Below are positions 42,301 to 50,788 of a stretch of DNA of 64,000 nt, piece by piece. The stretch comes from Candidatus Rokuibacteriota bacterium (lineage in GTDB: Bacteria > Methylomirabilota > Methylomirabilia > Rokubacteriales > CSP1-6), in contig JAUSJX010000167.1 in NCBI GenBank assembly GCA_030647435.1, positions 1 to 64,000 on the forward strand, given 5' to 3'. The notes below the pieces were generated by a model. The model was not told the DNA's origin. It searched no databases and was given only the letters and a program-made list of their open reading frames with translations. A program made the translations under genes and the position numbers. Numbering within the stretch: position 1 is the first letter of the stretch; every line of letters starts with the position of its first letter.

Positions 42301-44041
42301 TGACCCGGCGGCGGTCCTGGATGTCCTGGAAGAGCCGCGCCTTGGTCAGGGCCACGGCCGCGTGCTCGGCGAAGGCCTCCATGACCTTGGTCTCGCCCGG
42401 CGTGAGAGCCCGTCCGGAACCCGTGAAGAGGCACACGACGCCCACCGCCTGGCCCGCGACCAGCAGCGGCAGCACCGCCGCCGAAACCATGCCTGCCTCG
42501 ACGAGACCCAGCGGGATCGAGGGGTCGGATCCTTCGGCCGCGCGCGCCGCCAGGTCCTCGACGATGATCGAGCGGCCCGAAGCCGCCACCTCGCCCACGA
42601 GCCCCTGCCCCAGCGCGAGCTCGGGCCGGGCCGGGTCGCCGTCGCGCTCGTCGGCCGAGCCGGCGCTCAGGCGCACCCGCTCGCCCTCCACCGTCCAGAG
42701 CCTGCAGGCCCCGCCCGGAAAGAGCGTGAGCGCCACGTCCACGACGGCCGGCAGGATGGCCTCGGGGTCGACCGAGGCCGTCAACCCGCGGCTGAGTCCC
42801 GTCAGCGTCTCCAGGCGCCGGGCGTAGAGCGAAGATTCGGCGTAGAGGCGCATGTTCCGAAGCGCGACGGCGGCCTGGGCGATGAAGCTCTCGAGCAGCT
42901 CCCGCTCGTCGGCACCCAGCCGGAACGCCGAACGCCCACACAGGGCCAGCACGGCCAGGAGCGAGCCGTCGAGCAGCACCGGCACGCCGAGGAAGCTCTT
43001 GAGGTCGCGGCCCTGCCACCACGCGCGCGCGGCGAAGCGCGCGTCGGCGAAGACGTCGGCCACCTCGAGGATGCGCCGCTCGGCGGCGACCCAGCCGACG
43101 CTGCCCTCGCCGAAGCCGAGGGAGGTGAAGGGCAGGTCGGTACCGGGGCGCTCGTCGGAGACGGCCCGCAGCGTGACACGCTGCGCCGCCTCGTCGGCCA
43201 CCCAGAACGACACGAAGGACGCCCCCGTCAGCTCGGCCGCCGCCCGGGCGACGGCGCCCAGCACCTCGCGCTCGTCGAGGGACGAGGAGACGACGTGGTT
43301 GACGCGCGACAGCGCGCGCAGGCGCGCGGCCCGGCCCTCGAGCGCCTCGCGCAGGCGCGCGTTGCTCAGGAGGACACCCGCCTGCTCGCCGATGGCCGCG
43401 AGCGGCGCCAGCTCGGCCGCCTCGAAACTGCGCCGACGCTCCCACCACACGAGGCAGAAGGCGCCGGAGACCTGGCCGTCGAACAGGAGCGGGATCAGGA
43501 CCGCCGATTGGTGCGGGACGCGCCGGAAGGGCGCGCCCGCGAAGCGCGGGTCGTTGGGGACGTCGTCGCTCCAGACGACGTGCCCCTGGCCGAACGCCTC
43601 GTGCAGCCCTTCGATATCGGCCGGGGTGAGCGTGCTCGCGGCGAGCGCCTCGACGGCGTGCTTCGGCACGCTGTGCGCGACGATGGGGCGGAGCTCGCCG
43701 GTGCGCGCGTCGAGGAGGTGGGCCGAGGCGGTGTCGGCTCCCGTCAGCCGGGCGAGCTCGTGGCAGATGAGCCGGAGGCCCTCGGGCAGGTCGGTGGCCG
43801 AGCCGACGACACGCGCAACCCCCAGGAGCCCGGTCGTCTCGCGCAGCCGGGCTTCGAGCGCCTCCCGGGCCCCGGCGGATGCCTGGGCGTCTAAGGGTCC
43901 CGGAGGGCCTGGGGCTGCCGGAGGGCCTGGGGCTGCCGGAGGGCCTGGGGCTGCCGGAGGGCCTGGGGCTGCCGGAGGGCCTGGGGCTGCCGGAGGGCCT
44001 GGGGCTGCCGCGTGCGTGGGACGGGCTCTTTCTTTACTCAT
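39311..44041 (-). CDS. Giant soluble hybrid histidine kinase with six GAF domains and PAS
   Basis: 1576 residues with no membrane segment. Order: low-complexity Pro-Gly-Pro-Pro-Ala-Ala repeats (about 14-49), six GAF-like domains (about 60-1080), PAS (about 1085-1205, FASTSDGFLVVDLGGRIVGF), phosphoacceptor STVSHELRTPLTSIKGSLHL, HATPase (NLLSNAIKFSPPG, GGTGLGLAICRGIVEEHG) and a C-terminal receiver (LILVVDDEHDIRTLL, DLITMDLMLPDLDG). Several GAFs are clear paralogues of those in the 2064-residue kinase (for example GADERELLESFIAQAAVALR here and GPDERELLESFVAQAAVAIR there). It is coupled by 4-base overlap to the REC-PP2C gene, its probable target. Confidence 0.93.
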   Translation of the reverse strand: MSKERARPTHAAAPGPPAAPGPPAAPGPPAAPGPPAAPGPPAAPGPPGPLDAQASAGAREALEARLRETTGLLGVARVVGSATDLPEGLRLICHELARLTGADTASAHLLDARTGELRPIVAHSVPKHAVEALAASTLTPADIEGLHEAFGQGHVVWSDDVPNDPRFAGAPFRRVPHQSAVLIPLLFDGQVSGAFCLVWWERRRSFEAAELAPLAAIGEQAGVLLSNARLREALEGRAARLRALSRVNHVVSSSLDEREVLGAVARAAAELTGASFVSFWVADEAAQRVTLRAVSDERPGTDLPFTSLGFGEGSVGWVAAERRILEVADVFADARFAARAWWQGRDLKSFLGVPVLLDGSLLAVLALCGRSAFRLGADERELLESFIAQAAVALRNMRLYAESSLYARRLETLTGLSRGLTASVDPEAILPAVVDVALTLFPGGACRLWTVEGERVRLSAGSADERDGDPARPELALGQGLVGEVAASGRSIIVEDLAARAAEGSDPSIPLGLVEAGMVSAAVLPLLVAGQAVGVVCLFTGSGRALTPGETKVMEAFAEHAAVALTKARLFQDIQDRRRVSEELYTLTVSMMRSMDLQQRVDTFVRGAQEALHFDRISVLLPDSDGTALEVAASTEEEAAARSAVPIAGGGAIERAWRSGETALILSDADLSALPPLDPALQAHPLLRANRFAAVPLRFQELTIGVVLADNTRSRRTVTRRGVAQLELFCQQLQSLVSNAGLWAETQRRERDATLLVEVTRRLSSTLDLEQVLDIITESALAAVELDAAGFYRWDTARDGLALVRGRNLPETMTRDETLRAGEGVSGRAYAERRAVWTQDWKTDPSLHYRAETVAALEAADGPRANIAVPIIIRDEVYGVLLGGTRVRHRFTERDVHVLSSMAAQAAVAIENARLYTVTQYNLAAAALLNDAARTLHRTLDARRLLPDALQGLGQTFSAVGAAVILFGEGGSGQGTVIRWGAMPEDAMRALAEPLGKREAPLLVPDTMSRPDLIPAGVLEAGPRGLAAFPVRGRSRVLGGLALLFSGHRSLYEAETRLLAAYADQLAMALDNTALFEEAENKKTQLEQVFASTSDGFLVVDLGGRIVGFNRQGGELLGIVPDEVVGRPFQHLVEVLGPAVAWEEGDGQALLAMVDSGRPAAAAGDLELRAPEPRTLGWRAAPMRDLLGETVGVTFTLNDVTRQREIDRMKTEFVSTVSHELRTPLTSIKGSLHLLLSDPALQLDATQRQLVDISVKNTDRLIRLITNILDISKIEAGRIQLELGMHRVEEFVSAAVDGIVAFAESRSIAIETEVAGDLPPVRVDVDRMVQVVTNLLSNAIKFSPPGSTVTVTATRAGRQLVVRVTDQGRGIAAEDMGKLFKKFQQLDGSNVRSVGGTGLGLAICRGIVEEHGGSISVESQLGQGATFTVTVPLPAGEGVDGTDGAEPGPGQGPLILVVDDEHDIRTLLRDQLELEGFRVLEAGRALEAVEVARERQPDLITMDLMLPDLDGFEAIRLLRENARTREIPVVILSAMELGDDDTRALGPTVHLSKPFSRADLLGVIRANLRLDRSVGR
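43901..44008. repeat. Six exact 18-bp tandem repeats in the kinase N-terminus
   Basis: Plus-strand unit CGGAGGGCCTGGGGCTGC, six copies in register and identical, encoding on the minus strand the collagen-like hexapeptide PGPPAA/APGPPA. It is a simple in-frame array likely to change copy number by slippage. Confidence 0.95.
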
Positions 44042-44114
44042 CGCGGCTACGGGTCAGTATACAAGGACGGAACCCGGCAGAACGACAGGGAATTCCTCCG
44101 TTCGATGAGCTTGG

Positions 44115-44933
44115 TTACGGCTTGACTCCGCGGGCCGCGTAGTAGTTGAGGGTGAAGGCGAACTGCCCCGATGCGGCAAGGCGCTCGATGGCAGCCATCC
44201 AGCGGGCCGCCGCGCCGGCGCTCGCGAGGCCGAGGCGCACCGCGTTCTGAGCGCGGCGCGTGAGCATCGCGTGCGTGTACGGCTCGAGCGTCGTGTCCTC
44301 GTAGACGTCCACGAAGAGCCGCACGCGCCCGAGGCCGAGCCGCACCAGCCTGCCGAAGAGCGTGCGCCCGGACCAGGGATCCGGGTACATGCGGGCGACC
44401 ACGCCGTCCATGATGCGCGCGGTCAGCGCGCGGTCGGGATGGTCGAGCGTCAGCGAGCCGAAGTCCTGGTCCTGGACGGCGAGGAGGCCGCCCGGGCGCG
44501 TGACGCGCAGCATGTCGCGGAGGATGGCCTCAGAATCCTGGACGTGGAGGAGAACGGTCACGGCGAAGACGCGGTCGAAGCGCCCCGCCGCGAAGCGCAG
44601 CCGTGCGCCATCTCCGACCTCGTGGACGGGCCGCCCTCCTCGCCCCAGGTGGCGCGCGATGCGCCGCGCCGCCTCGGTCATGACGCGACTCGGGTCAACG
44701 CCGATCACCCGCCCGCGCGGGCCGACCAGCGCCGCGGCGTCCCGGGCGACGATGCCCGTGCCCGATCCGACCTCGAGCACCCGCTGGCCGCGCGCGACCT
44801 TCGCGAAGCGGAGGAACCGGCGGCGCAGCCCGGCCTGGGCCGGCGTGCGCCCGCGCTCCTCCAGGTGCTCGACGAAGCTCTGCGGCTGCCGCTGCCGGTC
44901 TATCGCGCGATAGGGGTCAAGCTTCCCCTTCAC
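44115..44933 (-). CDS. Class I SAM-dependent methyltransferase
   Basis: 272 residues. Motif I is VLEVGSGTGIVARDAAALVG, motif II GRVIGVDPSRVMTEAARRIA, post-I acidic region VGDGARLRFAAGRFDRVFAV and motif III TRPGGLLAVQDQDFGSL. It is an UbiE/Methyltransf_11-type small-molecule methyltransferase of unknown substrate. The GTG start overlaps the upstream HAD phosphatase stop by 4 bases. Confidence 0.9.
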   Translation of the reverse strand: MKGKLDPYRAIDRQRQPQSFVEHLEERGRTPAQAGLRRRFLRFAKVARGQRVLEVGSGTGIVARDAAALVGPRGRVIGVDPSRVMTEAARRIARHLGRGGRPVHEVGDGARLRFAAGRFDRVFAVTVLLHVQDSEAILRDMLRVTRPGGLLAVQDQDFGSLTLDHPDRALTARIMDGVVARMYPDPWSGRTLFGRLVRLGLGRVRLFVDVYEDTTLEPYTHAMLTRRAQNAVRLGLASAGAAARWMAAIERLAASGQFAFTLNYYAARGVKP

Positions 44934-45739
44934 GCGAAGTACTCGGGCAGGAGCTCGGTGAAGAGCGCGAGGAGGCCGCCCTGGTCGTCGGGCGGCGCCA
45001 CGCGACCCGCCGCGCCCCGCACCGTCTCCGGCGCCTGGGGCATGGCGACGCCGAGCCCTGCCGCCCGGATCATCTCGAGGTCGTTCTCCTGGTCGCCGAC
45101 CGCGACGACCTGCTCGAGCGGCACGCCCAAATGCGAGGCCAGAAAGCGGAGCGCGGCGCCCTTCGAGGCGGCGGGCGGGATCAACTCGAGATAGTCTCGC
45201 CGGGTCATAACGAGCCGCGCGGCATCGCCCACGACGGCCTCGACGTCCGCCCGGACCGTCGGCAGGCTCTGGGGGTGTCCGATGAGCAGGCTCTTGACGG
45301 AGCCTCCCAGGCGCAGAAAATCGCCGGGCGCGTCGATGACCTCGAGAGGCACGGCCTGCTGCTCGGAGTACGCGCGGACCTGGAAGCTCTCGGCGAGACA
45401 GTACAGCCGGTCGTCGCGGTAGAAGAGCGGGTCCACGGGGGCGTGGGCGAAAACGTCGTGGGCCTGCCAGAGGATCCCCCGCGGCAGCGTCAGGGCCATC
45501 AGATCGCGCCCGGCCTCGTGGTCCCGCACCAGCGCCCCGTTGTAGAAGATCATGGGCGCCGTGATACCGAGCTCGTCCCGGTAACGGTCCACGCCGGGCG
45601 GCATGCGTCCGGTGGCGATGGACACGATGAGCCCCCGCTCCATGGCGCGCCGGAGCCCCGCCACCAGCGCTTCGTCGAGGTCCGGCGGGCGATCGAGCAG
45701 GGTTCCGTCGAGATCGCAGAGGAGCAGGCGGTAGGACAC
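44930..45739 (-). CDS. Cof-type HAD hydrolase (sugar/nucleotide phosphatase)
   Basis: 269 residues. Motif I is LLLCDLDGTLLDRPPDLDEA at the very N-terminus, motif II SIATGRMPPGVDRYRDELG, the cap insertion includes MIFYNGALVRDHEAGRD, and motifs III/IV are PAASKGAALRFLASHLGV and VVAVGDQENDLEMIRAAGLG. This is the class IIB (Cof) layout, so it dephosphorylates sugar phosphates, FMN or similar. The GTG at 45739 places motif I correctly; upstream open frame is not gene-like. Confidence 0.92.
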   Translation of the reverse strand: MSYRLLLCDLDGTLLDRPPDLDEALVAGLRRAMERGLIVSIATGRMPPGVDRYRDELGITAPMIFYNGALVRDHEAGRDLMALTLPRGILWQAHDVFAHAPVDPLFYRDDRLYCLAESFQVRAYSEQQAVPLEVIDAPGDFLRLGGSVKSLLIGHPQSLPTVRADVEAVVGDAARLVMTRRDYLELIPPAASKGAALRFLASHLGVPLEQVVAVGDQENDLEMIRAAGLGVAMPQAPETVRGAAGRVAPPDDQGGLLALFTELLPEYFA

Positions 45740-45764
45740 GCGCGTCAGGAGCGGCCGCGGACGG

Positions 45765-46010
45765 TCAGATGGGGCGCTCGCCCTTCGCGAAGCGGGCCGC
45801 GCAGTCGGCGCTGCAGAAGTGCAGCGCCTCCCCGCCGCTTTCCCGCCGGAGGGCCCGCGAGCGCAGCACGTACGTGCCGCAGAACGGATCCTTGACGAGC
45901 TGGTCCGGGCGGTCCCCGCCGCCGGGCAGTCGCGGCCGCCAGCCTCGCAGCATCGGCGCCAGGATGATGAAGCAGAGGAAGAGGCCGGCCAGGAGAAGGA
46001 GGCCGCGCAT
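45765..46010 (-). CDS. Small membrane-anchored cysteine protein (PP0621-like)
   Basis: 81 residues: an N-terminal membrane anchor (GLLLLAGLFLCFIILAPML) and a short domain with DPFCGTYVLRS and LHFCSADCAARFAKG. The two spaced CxxxC/FCS-x-DC elements suggest a TRASH/YHS-type metal site. Function unknown. It ends 25 bases before the HAD phosphatase start. Confidence 0.8.
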   Translation of the reverse strand: MRGLLLLAGLFLCFIILAPMLRGWRPRLPGGGDRPDQLVKDPFCGTYVLRSRALRRESGGEALHFCSADCAARFAKGERPI

Positions 46011-46014
46011 GGCG

Positions 46015-46251
46015 CTAGTCCTGGTCGGGGCGTATCGAGAGTGAGCGGAGGAAGTCGCGGTCCTGCTCCGTCAGCTCGAAGCCCGTGGGCGTCTGCGCGC
46101 CGCGACCGCGCGCGAAAAAGATCCCGGTCTCGGCACCGCGCTTGAGGATCTCGGCAACGGCGTCGCGCGCGGCCTCCGTGGCCTTGAGCGAGACAAGGAC
46201 GGCCCGCACGAGCTTGCCCATCAGGCGGTCCACGTGCGCGTCGGGCGACAT
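46015..46251 (-). CDS. Small hypothetical protein
   Basis: 78 residues from the ATG at 46251, mostly helical (DRLMGKLVRAVLVSLKATEA, then AVAEILKRGAETGIFFARGR). No family recognised. It stops 4 bases before the cysteine membrane protein, so the two are co-translated. It is divergent from the Nudix gene and shares its promoter region. Confidence 0.6.
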   Translation of the reverse strand: MSPDAHVDRLMGKLVRAVLVSLKATEAARDAVAEILKRGAETGIFFARGRGAQTPTGFELTEQDRDFLRSLSIRPDQD

Positions 46252-46271
46252 GCCCCGTACGATAGCACAGG

Positions 46272-46277
46272 TATAAT
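46272..46277 (+). promoter_or_regulatory. Candidate -10 box for the Nudix gene
   Basis: TATAAT 36 bases upstream of the plus-strand ATG, unusual in such GC-rich sequence, in the 61-base divergent gap. No good -35 is visible at 17 bases. AAGGGGG precedes the ATG by about 6 bases. Confidence 0.45.
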
Positions 46278-46312
46278 CCGGCCTCAGGGGGCTTCCCCCA
46301 AGGGGGTAATCC

Positions 46313-46867
46313 ATGGTCCAGGCGTGGCACTTCCTCGGCTCGACGACCCTACAGGCCCTCGGCAAGCTGACGCTGCGCGAGGATGTGTGGCGGCTGCCGA
46401 CGGGCGGTGAGCGGCGCTACCCGGTACTGCACGTGGGCATGTGCGTGGGCATCGTCCCCTTCGTGGACCCCGGGCACGTGCTCCTGGTCCGCCAGTTCCG
46501 TCATCTGGCGCGCGCGGACTCCTGGGAGCTGCCGGGCGGCGGGGGACAGCCCGGCGAGGATCCGGAAGCCGCGGCGCAGCGGGAGCTCAGGGAAGAAGGC
46601 GGTTACCGGGCGGGGCGGCTGACCTTCCTCACCCGCTTCTTCCCCTCGAACGCCTACCTCGACGAGACGGCCTACTGCTACCTCGGCGAGGACCTCGCCC
46701 CAGACCTGCTGGCCTCGGACGACGACGAGTTCTTCGAGCGGCGCGTGGTGCCGTTTCGCGAGGCGGTCGCCATGGCGCTCGACGACCGCATCACGGAGTC
46801 CGTGTCGAAGGTCGCGCTCCTCGCCGCCGCGCTCACGCGCTCGCCACCGGCCCTGATTTCTCCCTGA
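46313..46867 (+). CDS. Nudix hydrolase (ADP-ribose pyrophosphatase type)
   Basis: 184 residues. The Nudix box is complete: GGGGQPGEDPEAAAQREL followed by REEGGYRAG. It is preceded by VLLVRQFRHLARADSWELPG, the layout of ADP-ribose/sugar-nucleotide pyrophosphatases. It is one of only two plus-strand genes in the window. Confidence 0.93.
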   Translation: MVQAWHFLGSTTLQALGKLTLREDVWRLPTGGERRYPVLHVGMCVGIVPFVDPGHVLLVRQFRHLARADSWELPGGGGQPGEDPEAAAQRELREEGGYRAGRLTFLTRFFPSNAYLDETAYCYLGEDLAPDLLASDDDEFFERRVVPFREAVAMALDDRITESVSKVALLAAALTRSPPALISP

Positions 46868-46904
46868 TTTCCCTTGGCGCGGCAGTGATGCTAGGCTCGT
46901 TTCC

Positions 46905-47879
46905 ATGAGCCGACTGGCGCGTCTGGCCACGCTCTCGCTGGCCGCCTTCCTTCTCGCCGGGGCCGCCCTGCCCGCCCAGGCACAGGACAAGAGCCGCGCC
47001 CGCCCCAAGCCCGCGACCCCCAAGCCCGCGGCCGGCGATGAGAAGAGCGCGGGCATCGACGAGGCGCTTCGTCTCTCCGGCCTGCGGAACCACCTGACGG
47101 GGGTCCGGCTGCGGATGAAACAGATCCTCGAGAACGACAATCCCAACCTCGACCCCGACGTGCGGCAGTGGCTCTGGCAGACTCTCGACGTCTCGTTCTC
47201 GCCGGAGGCCTACACCAAGCCCGTCAAGCAGGCGCTCCTCGACAACCACGACGCCGACGCCCTGACCCGCGTCCTGATCTGGTACCGGTCGGCCAACGGC
47301 AAGAAGGTGGTGAAGCTGGAACAGAGCGGCGTGGAGCCCGGCCAGAGCCAGGCCAGGAAGAAGTACCTCGCCACGCTCGAAGACAAGCAGCCGTCGGAGG
47401 AGCGGCTCGTGGCCGTCTTCCGGATCGACGAGGCCTCGCGGGCGTCGGAAGGGACGTTCGGCGCCATCAAGGCCGTCGTCAACGGCTGGAACAGTGGGAT
47501 CGAACAGGTCATGTCGGAGCAGGGACGGCAGCGCGCGGCGCAGGGGGAGATCGCGCGGGACGTCTTCCGCGCCCAGATGCGAGACACGGTCAGCGAGGAC
47601 GTACTCCGGGAGATGATGTACACCTACCGCGACGCGACCGACGCGGAGCTCCGGGCGTATGCCGAGTTCCTCGAGTCGGACGCCGGCAAGTGGTTCTTCA
47701 ACACGGCCTACAAGGGCCAGCAGGCCTTTCTGGAGAAAACCGTGGACAAGGTCGCCGAGGAGTACGTCAGCACCATCTACGTGAAGAAGACCACCCGGCC
47801 GCCGTCCAGGGCAGCGGCCGACAAGGCACCCGAGCCTGCCGCGCCCAAGGCGGCTCCGGCAGCGCCGGCCAAGAAGTAG
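46905..47879 (+). CDS. Secreted DUF2059-like protein
   Basis: 324 residues with a Sec signal peptide (LARLATLSLAAFLLAGAALP, cleavage near PAQAQ). It has Lys/Pro-rich linkers at both ends, and two related helical halves. The second contains DVLREMMYTYRDATDAELRA and AEFLESDAGKWFFNTAYKG, typical of DUF2059. Probably periplasmic; function unknown. It follows the Nudix gene by 37 bases and ends facing the SDR gene. Confidence 0.85.
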   Translation: MSRLARLATLSLAAFLLAGAALPAQAQDKSRARPKPATPKPAAGDEKSAGIDEALRLSGLRNHLTGVRLRMKQILENDNPNLDPDVRQWLWQTLDVSFSPEAYTKPVKQALLDNHDADALTRVLIWYRSANGKKVVKLEQSGVEPGQSQARKKYLATLEDKQPSEERLVAVFRIDEASRASEGTFGAIKAVVNGWNSGIEQVMSEQGRQRAAQGEIARDVFRAQMRDTVSEDVLREMMYTYRDATDAELRAYAEFLESDAGKWFFNTAYKGQQAFLEKTVDKVAEEYVSTIYVKKTTRPPSRAAADKAPEPAAPKAAPAAPAKK

Positions 47880-47928
47880 CGCGCCGCAGAGCTAACCAGG
47901 CCCTGCCAGGTCAGCCAGCCCCGCAGGG

Positions 47929-48666
47929 TCAGTAGGTCGCGCGGCCTCCAGAGAGGTCGTGCACCGCGCCCGTGGTGAACGAGCAGTCGTCTGAGGCGAG
48001 CCATGCCGCGAGCGCCGCCACCTCCTCGGGCCGCCCCACCCTCCCCATCGGGATCTTCGAGACCAGCAGGTCCACCGTGCTCTTCTCCATCTGCTTGAGC
48101 AGCTCGGTGCCAATGACCGCCGGGGCGATGGCGTGCACGAGGATCCCCCGCGTGCACACCTCCTTGGCGAGCGCCTTGGTCAACCCGATCACCCCGGCCT
48201 TCGCCGCCGAGTATGGAACGAGGGTGGCGTTGCCCTCCTTCCCAGCGATGGACGCGATATTAATGATGCGCCCGCTCCCCTGCCGGAGCATGACCTTGAC
48301 CGCGGCCCGGCAGCAGAGGAAGACGCTCGTCAGGTCCGCGTCGATCACGCGGCGCCAGTCTTCGTCGGACAGCTCCCAGATCGGGAAGGACCGCCCGGTG
48401 ATCCCGGCGTTGTTCACGAGGATGTCGAGCCTGCCCCACTCCTGGACGACCCGGCTCACGGCGGACTCGACCTCGGATGCCTTGGTCACGTCGGCGCCGA
48501 GCGCGATGGCGCCTCCGCCGATCTTCTTCGCCGCAGCGTCCGCGGACGCCGCGTCGAGGTCGAGCAGGGCGACGCGGGCGCCGTCGGCCGTGAGGCGGGA
48601 GGCGATGGCGAGCCCGATCCCGCGGGCGGCGCCGGTGACGAGAGCGGTCTTCTGGTCGAGTGGCAC
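47929..48666 (-). CDS. Short-chain dehydrogenase/reductase (FabG-like)
   Basis: 245 residues, classical SDR. Cofactor motif VTGAARGIGLAIASRL, NNAGITG near residue 85, and the catalytic Ser-Tyr-Lys set with INIASIAGKEGN and VPYSAAKAGVIGLTKAL. It reduces or oxidises a ketone/alcohol such as 3-oxoacyl-ACP. GTG start 4 bases after the Mod gene, so it is the distal gene of the restriction operon transcript, though unrelated in function. Confidence 0.93.
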   Translation of the reverse strand: MPLDQKTALVTGAARGIGLAIASRLTADGARVALLDLDAASADAAAKKIGGGAIALGADVTKASEVESAVSRVVQEWGRLDILVNNAGITGRSFPIWELSDEDWRRVIDADLTSVFLCCRAAVKVMLRQGSGRIINIASIAGKEGNATLVPYSAAKAGVIGLTKALAKEVCTRGILVHAIAPAVIGTELLKQMEKSTVDLLVSKIPMGRVGRPEEVAALAAWLASDDCSFTTGAVHDLSGGRATY

Positions 48667-48670
48667 GTGG

Positions 48671-50776
48671 CTACTCCTTCGGGTGAAGGGTGACGAGCAC
48701 TTCCTCGCCGAGCATGTCGATGATCTTTACCGCGATCATCTTACCCACGGGAGCAGGGAGCTCGTATCGGCCTGCTACCAGGTCGGTTTTCTTCTCCGGC
48801 ACGTCCGAGAGCCCGATGCGGAAGACCTTGCCGTCGTAGTCGGCGTCAATTAGCACGCAGTCCACCATGGCCCGCCAGTCGTCGATCTTCGGCTTGAGCA
48901 GGCCGGCCTCCGCCTGGAGCCGCTCAACGACAGTCGGCGAAATGAAGTCCTCGATCTCGACCAGGGCCCCATCCTTCTTGCGGGAGACCTTCACGCGTGC
49001 CTTGGCCGGCTGGTGCTGGAAGAACTTGCCGTACTTCGGATCCGTCCGAAGCTCGATGACCTCGATCCGGTTGACCGCGTCCTTTCCGCGGCGCAACCGA
49101 TTCCAGTCGTCGATCCACGCATCAGCGGCCGGCTCCTTGCCCAGGCACACGAGGAGGACTCCGCGCTCCTCTTGAGGCCGCGCGTCCAGTTCCCGCTTCA
49201 ACTGTTCGAGGTCCAGCAAGGTGAGCGGATGGCTGAACGATACGACCTTCACCAGGCTCTTCCCGCGCACGCCGTCAAAGTACGCGTCAGTCCGCGTACG
49301 CGTCACCCCGATGTGCTCGCACGCGAGCTGGGTCGCCTCTTCATGGTGAACCGCCAAGTCATAGTCATTGACACGGAACACCGCGAACGAGAGCTGGGCA
49401 GGCGTCGCGGTCGCTTCAGGCCCATCCACGCTCGGCAGGCTCTCTTGCTTAGCCTTCCCACCTGCACCCATCTCCTCTTGAAGGATGCCTTGCAGTCGCT
49501 TACTCGTGATCTGTATCGCTCCTTTATTGATGTCGCACCCGATCCAGCGCCGCCCCCGCTTCTGCGCGACCGCCGCAGTCGTCCCCGACCCCATGAAGCA
49601 ATCAAGGACAATATCGCCCGGCTTGGACGTGGCTCGCAAAATCCGATCCAAGAGAGCCACAGGCTTCTGAGTGGGGAAGTCCAATCTCTCGGAAGCGGGA
49701 GCGCCGAGGCCAGCAAGGCTCTTTATGTCCGTCCAGATGGAGGCCGCGGGAATACCAGGATATTCCTTTTGGTACCTCTTGAGCTTCGGAACACCGCCAC
49801 CGGGCGGAAGGTATATGCGTCCGTCTCTATCGAGCTCAGCCAGCTTCTCCTTCACCGTGAACCACACGCGGCCAGCGGGAGGTCTGTGCCCTCTAAACTC
49901 ATAATCGAGGTTGGGCCGTGGCCCTGGGGCGGTGAGATCGCCCGTCCAGTATGACCCTCTTCCGTCACCATCGTCTCTTGTGAAGTACCGGTTGATGAAG
50001 TCCTCTGGATACGGCGAGTACTGGGTCTCAAACGTCACTCGACCGGGATCTTTAGCGCAGAAGAATAGCGTGTCATGGACGTGGCCGAAGTACGTGCTGT
50101 CCGGGTGAGCACTGATTCGCTGCCAGATGATCTCGTTGATAATCGATTCAGCACCAAATGTCTCCTCCAGCAGCAAGCGGAGCTGGTGGCTTCGATTCCA
50201 ATCGCAGTGGAGCCACAACGCCCCATCCTCGGCCAATAGCTCCCTGAGTAACGACAGTCGCTCGTACATGAATTGAAGATAGTTGTCGTTGGCCCAGATG
50301 TCCGTGTACTGGAGCTGTTCGCCGAGGGTGTAGCCTTCACCGGCAAGCTTGACGGTGCCCTTGGGACCGCGGAGGTTTACCTTGCGGACGTAGTCAGCGC
50401 CGGAATCGAACGGGGGGTCTATGTAGATGAGGTTGACCCTGCCGCGGAAGCCATTGGCCAGAAGATGCGCCAGCACCTCCTTGTTGTCGCCGTGGAAGAG
50501 GAGGCCGCCGCGCGGGTAGGCCTCTGGCCAGTCCTTCCAGAGGTTGCCGCCGCGCTTGGCCGCATCGCCTGCGGGATCGAAGGTCTCCACGTGCTGGGCG
50601 GGGAATGCCACCACGTGGCGAAGCGGCCGCTTGCCCACCCATGTGAGCATCGGCCGCCCCTTGGCCGCCGCGATGTTGACTTCCTTCCTCGGCGGAGGGG
50701 CAGCGGAAGGCGCCGGGGCTTCGAATTTTTGCCCCGCCGCCTTGGCACGGCCCCTTGGCTTCTTCACTCTGGCCAT
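48671..50776 (-). CDS. mod: Type III restriction-modification system methyltransferase (Mod)
   Basis: 701 residues. Beta-class DNA amino-methyltransferase: catalytic IYIDPPFDSGADYVRK at about 118-133 comes before the SAM-binding DIVLDCFMGSGTTAAVAQ at about 400. The target-recognition region lies between them (GRGSYWTGDLTAPGPRP and following). It modifies adenine (N6) in an asymmetric site and recognises DNA for the Res partner. The gene lies 12 bases after the HEPN gene. Base composition is less GC-rich than its neighbours (the line at 50041 has 33 of 60 G+C), suggesting acquisition by transfer. Confidence 0.93.
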   Translation of the reverse strand: MARVKKPRGRAKAAGQKFEAPAPSAAPPPRKEVNIAAAKGRPMLTWVGKRPLRHVVAFPAQHVETFDPAGDAAKRGGNLWKDWPEAYPRGGLLFHGDNKEVLAHLLANGFRGRVNLIYIDPPFDSGADYVRKVNLRGPKGTVKLAGEGYTLGEQLQYTDIWANDNYLQFMYERLSLLRELLAEDGALWLHCDWNRSHQLRLLLEETFGAESIINEIIWQRISAHPDSTYFGHVHDTLFFCAKDPGRVTFETQYSPYPEDFINRYFTRDDGDGRGSYWTGDLTAPGPRPNLDYEFRGHRPPAGRVWFTVKEKLAELDRDGRIYLPPGGGVPKLKRYQKEYPGIPAASIWTDIKSLAGLGAPASERLDFPTQKPVALLDRILRATSKPGDIVLDCFMGSGTTAAVAQKRGRRWIGCDINKGAIQITSKRLQGILQEEMGAGGKAKQESLPSVDGPEATATPAQLSFAVFRVNDYDLAVHHEEATQLACEHIGVTRTRTDAYFDGVRGKSLVKVVSFSHPLTLLDLEQLKRELDARPQEERGVLLVCLGKEPAADAWIDDWNRLRRGKDAVNRIEVIELRTDPKYGKFFQHQPAKARVKVSRKKDGALVEIEDFISPTVVERLQAEAGLLKPKIDDWRAMVDCVLIDADYDGKVFRIGLSDVPEKKTDLVAGRYELPAPVGKMIAVKIIDMLGEEVLVTLHPKE

Positions 50777-50788
50777 ATGGGTCGCGTT

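Noticed and set aside
43901-44008. Regular 18-bp array as a possible CRISPR
   Set aside because: Units are contiguous with no spacers and are in frame within a coding sequence.
43879-44142. Plus-strand frame of repeated Leu-Pro-Glu-Gly-Leu-Gly
   Set aside because: Antisense reading of the 18-bp repeat inside the kinase gene.
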